Assembly (NCBI GenBank): GCA_029556545.1
Contig: JAKQEQ010000111.1
Location: forward strand, 1-64,000
Length of the DNA: 64,000 bases
Reading direction: 5' to 3'
DNA from: Candidatus Hydrogenedentota bacterium
GTDB lineage: Bacteria > Hydrogenedentota > Hydrogenedentia > Hydrogenedentales > JAGMZX01
Shown: piece by piece, positions 61,841-64,000 of the stretch
Position numbering within the stretch: the first letter of the stretch is position 1
How the letters are laid out: each line of letters starts with the position of its first letter
Program-made: the position numbers and the translations under genes
Notes under the pieces: model-generated
What the model was told of the DNA's origin: nothing
Seen by the model: only the letters and a program-made list of their open reading frames with translations
Database searches by the model: none

Positions 61841-63043
61841 CTATGCGCCGCCGCCCGCGGCCTCGGTCACCATGAAGATGATCGGCAGGAACAGGGCGAT
61901 GAACAGCGCGATAACCACGAGGCCGATCACGAGCGTGAGAATGGGCTGCAACAGTTCGCCGAGGGTGCTCACGGCGATGCGGACCTCCTCATCGAAGGTT
62001 TCGCCAATCTGCTCGGCCACTTCGTCCACGCGGCCGGATTCCTCGCCGGTGACGAACATGTCGGTGACGACGGCGGGGATCACGTTCGCGCTGGCGCGCA
62101 TGGGCTCTTCGAGGCCGCCGCCCTGCTCGACGGAGTCGCGGATGCGCTGGAGGCAGTTGGCGACGGCGGTGTTATGAATGGCGGCGCGGGTCAGGTCGAG
62201 GGTGGCCATCATAGGCAGGCCGCTCTTGAGCAGCAGCGCCATGGTCCGCGTAAACTCGACGAGCGCGTTCTTGTGAATGATCGGGCCGAGGACGGGCAGC
62301 TTGAGTTTCAGGTAGTCGGCGGTGAGACGCCGCAGGGGATTCCGCACGTACCAGGCGCGGTAGAGCACCACGAGCACAATCACCGCGACGACCAGCAGCC
62401 ACCACCAGTTCGAGAACCACGTGGCCGCGCCAAGGAACGCCTGGGTAAACGGGGGGAGTTTCGCCTGTTGTTGGGCGAACATGGCCTCGAATTGCGGAAT
62501 CGTGAACTTGGTCAGCAACAGGAGCACGCCGAAACACGCGAAAACCAGGATGATGGGATACATCATCGCGCCGCGCACGCGCTTGCGCAGCAGTTCCCGC
62601 TCCTCGCGGTAAGTGGTCACGCGCTTGAGCACGGGCACGAGCGTGCCGCTGGCCTCGCTGGCCTTGATGAGATTCACGAACACGGTGTCGAAGTGGCGCG
62701 GATGCCGATCGAAGGCCTGCCAGAGCGGGTTGCCGCCCTCGACATATTCGGCGATGTCGGCCACCAGCGCGCGCACGGACGCCCGCTCGCCGCGCCGCGA
62801 CAGCGTCTGCAACGATTTCAGGATCGGCGTGCCCGCCTCGAGCAGCAGGATGAGCTGCCGCAGGAACGCGGTGATGTCATGGTGGCGCACGCCGCCGCCG
62901 CCCAGGAGACTTCCGCTCCGCGCGACGCGCGGCGCTATCGCCGCGGGCGCGGCCGCCGTGGTTTCCTCGACCGGCAGTTCCGCAAGTTTGCGGACGCGCC
63001 GACGGCCCGGCGCGCGACCCGGTTCTTGGCCTTTAGTCGGCAT
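61841..63043 (-). CDS. gspF: Type II secretion/type IV pilus inner-membrane platform protein (GspF/PilC)
   Basis: A 400-residue GspF/PilC protein, the inner-membrane platform of type II secretion or type IV pili. Two homologous T2SF domains are visible: FLRQLILLLEAGTPILKSLQ and FTRTMALLLKSGLPMMATLD, with transmembrane helices near 170, 220 and 375. The first ~55 residues are basic and Pro/Ala-rich. GGAGG precedes ATG 63043. The GspK-like gene 52 nt upstream points to a type II secretion-like pseudopilus. Confidence 0.93.
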   Translation of the reverse strand: MPTKGQEPGRAPGRRRVRKLAELPVEETTAAAPAAIAPRVARSGSLLGGGGVRHHDITAFLRQLILLLEAGTPILKSLQTLSRRGERASVRALVADIAEYVEGGNPLWQAFDRHPRHFDTVFVNLIKASEASGTLVPVLKRVTTYREERELLRKRVRGAMMYPIILVFACFGVLLLLTKFTIPQFEAMFAQQQAKLPPFTQAFLGAATWFSNWWWLLVVAVIVLVVLYRAWYVRNPLRRLTADYLKLKLPVLGPIIHKNALVEFTRTMALLLKSGLPMMATLDLTRAAIHNTAVANCLQRIRDSVEQGGGLEEPMRASANVIPAVVTDMFVTGEESGRVDEVAEQIGETFDEEVRIAVSTLGELLQPILTLVIGLVVIALFIALFLPIIFMVTEAAGGGA

Positions 63044-63095
63044 CTCGTTTTTCCTCCGTAGCGTGGCACGGGCAACCTGCCCGTGGCGCGTTCTG

Positions 63096-64000
63096 TCAGC
63101 TTCCGCTGCTCCAATGAATAATGTCGTATTGATTCGGTCCCTCGAAAAGGACGACCGCATCGAGCCGCGCCACGGCGCGGCCATACTCGCGGCCCCGATC
63201 GTCCACGCGGGCGAATGTGCCGGTGCTGACGACGCGGAAGCACCGCGATTCGCAGTCAAACGCCCGCGCGGGCAGCGGCGTGGCGTCGGACGCGGCGCCG
63301 GTTACGTCCTTGCCCGCGATCTGGCTGAAAGCGTCGAGCGACTGGTACGGCCCTTGGTCCTGCGCGGCCCGAGCCGCTTCTTCGGTGACGCCCAAGGCCG
63401 CCGCGAGCACCTTCGGCAGCGCCGTGTTCACGTTCAAGTAACTGTGCGCCTGTTTCGGGTCGGGCGCCGAGTAAGTCGTCACGAGGGACCTGTCCAGGCG
63501 CTCGAATTCCTCCTGGCTCAACAGCCCCCGCGCCACCAGGTCTTCCGGCTCGAGAAACTGTCCGGCAGCCGCAGCCGAGACGATGCGTCGCGCGACGTCG
63601 GGCGCGATCCCGAGCGCGGCCTCGATCACCGGCGCGGGCGCGCAATTCAGGTTCAGTCGCGCGTTTTCGTCGAACACCGCCACGTCCGCGGCCGCGCGCC
63701 GCCGCTGATGCGGCGCCAGGTCCAGACCCCGTTCTCCGCGCAGCAGTTGATACGTCGGAAACTCGATGCGGTCCGGGGCCGTGATCGCGACCTTCAGGGC
63801 GTTGGCGCGCAACGCGGCGGAGAGCCTACCGATCGTGGCCTGTACGCCCGCCTCAGCGGCGAGCCGCGCCCGCGTCTCGCCGAGGGCGAGGTCCGCCGCC
63901 TCTTGTTCGAGGTTCATGTAGCGGACGTAGTACGTGCCCATCACGGCCATTACCGCCAGCAGCGCCAGCGCGAGAATCAGCGCGGCGCCGCGCCGGCCCT
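63096..64000 (-). CDS. gspK: GspK-like minor pseudopilin, 5' end beyond the window
   Basis: A partial gene: the frame is open to the window edge, where it reads GRRGAALILALALLAVMAVM, the hydrophobic prepilin helix, so the start lies outside. GspK features follow: long N-terminal helix (LGETRARLAAEAGVQATI), the insert with ENARLNLNCAPAPVIEAA and helix-hairpin-helix-like GIAPDVARRIVSAAAAG, and a closing beta domain. It would cap the pseudopilus tip. Next downstream is gspF. Confidence 0.88.
   Translation of the reverse strand, partial: GRRGAALILALALLAVMAVMGTYYVRYMNLEQEAADLALGETRARLAAEAGVQATIGRLSAALRANALKVAITAPDRIEFPTYQLLRGERGLDLAPHQRRRAAADVAVFDENARLNLNCAPAPVIEAALGIAPDVARRIVSAAAAGQFLEPEDLVARGLLSQEEFERLDRSLVTTYSAPDPKQAHSYLNVNTALPKVLAAALGVTEEAARAAQDQGPYQSLDAFSQIAGKDVTGAASDATPLPARAFDCESRCFRVVSTGTFARVDDRGREYGRAVARLDAVVLFEGPNQYDIIHWSSGS

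Overview
The window is 64 kb of GC-rich bacterial chromosome with no rRNA genes. Lipoproteins with lipoboxes, type II secretion/type IV pilus parts and a Tat-type sulfatase point to a diderm. A sulfatase, GH78, GH4 and GH-A-like glycosidases, a sugar-phosphate isomerase, a propeller/alpha-barrel protein, BACON repeats and palindrome-rich intergenic DNA suggest a heterotrophic degrader of complex organic matter, perhaps in or near Hydrogenedentota or the PVC group. That placement is inference from gene content only.

Layout. 1-6.1 kb: palindrome and hexamer repeats, an M19 dipeptidase, a GIY-YIG protein, tRNA-Ser(GCT), a GT39-like glycosyltransferase, a sulfatase and a VapBC pair. 6.1-12.9 kb: a five-gene acyl-CoA oxidation operon (TetR, EtfA, EtfD-like quinone reductase, two acyl-CoA dehydrogenases) behind a clear promoter with two palindromic operators. 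12.9-17.2 kb, minus strand: a TIM-barrel-like secreted protein, a third acyl-CoA dehydrogenase, a membrane protein and DinB. 17.3-24.5 kb, minus strand: glgC, an MFS symporter, a GH4 glucosidase, purC and purF in one line. 24.7-25.7 kb: a HEPN/MNT pair behind a decayed copy of the glgC 5' end. 25.75-38.3 kb: a GH-A-like glycosidase, a terminase cassette, lipoproteins, GDPD plus HD hydrolase, an alpha-L-rhamnosidase and a degenerate PHP lipoprotein.

38.4-44.3 kb: a YtrA-type regulator, a recombinase-domain protein without a catalytic domain, an isochorismatase-like hydrolase, a lipoprotein fused by repeats to a LmbE deacetylase, a SIMPL protein and a sensorless histidine kinase. 44.3-49.3 kb: serA-icd diverging from pilT. 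49.5-64 kb: an eight-repeat BACON surface protein, bioY, an ADP-forming acyl-CoA synthetase, the propeller protein coupled to a sugar isomerase, an esterase, purN, a retropepsin-like/PDZ protein and gspF-gspK.

Metabolically, acyl-CoA oxidation feeds electrons through ETF to the quinone pool; NADP-isocitrate dehydrogenase, SerA, purine enzymes (PurC, PurF, PurN) and GlgC are housekeeping. The secreted hydrolases release sugars, sulfate and peptides. The most unusual items are the glgC 5' duplication at the HEPN/MNT pair, the isolated but motif-intact terminase, the minimal recombinase-domain gene, the BACON repeat protein, and repeats that have become coding and ribosome-binding sequence.
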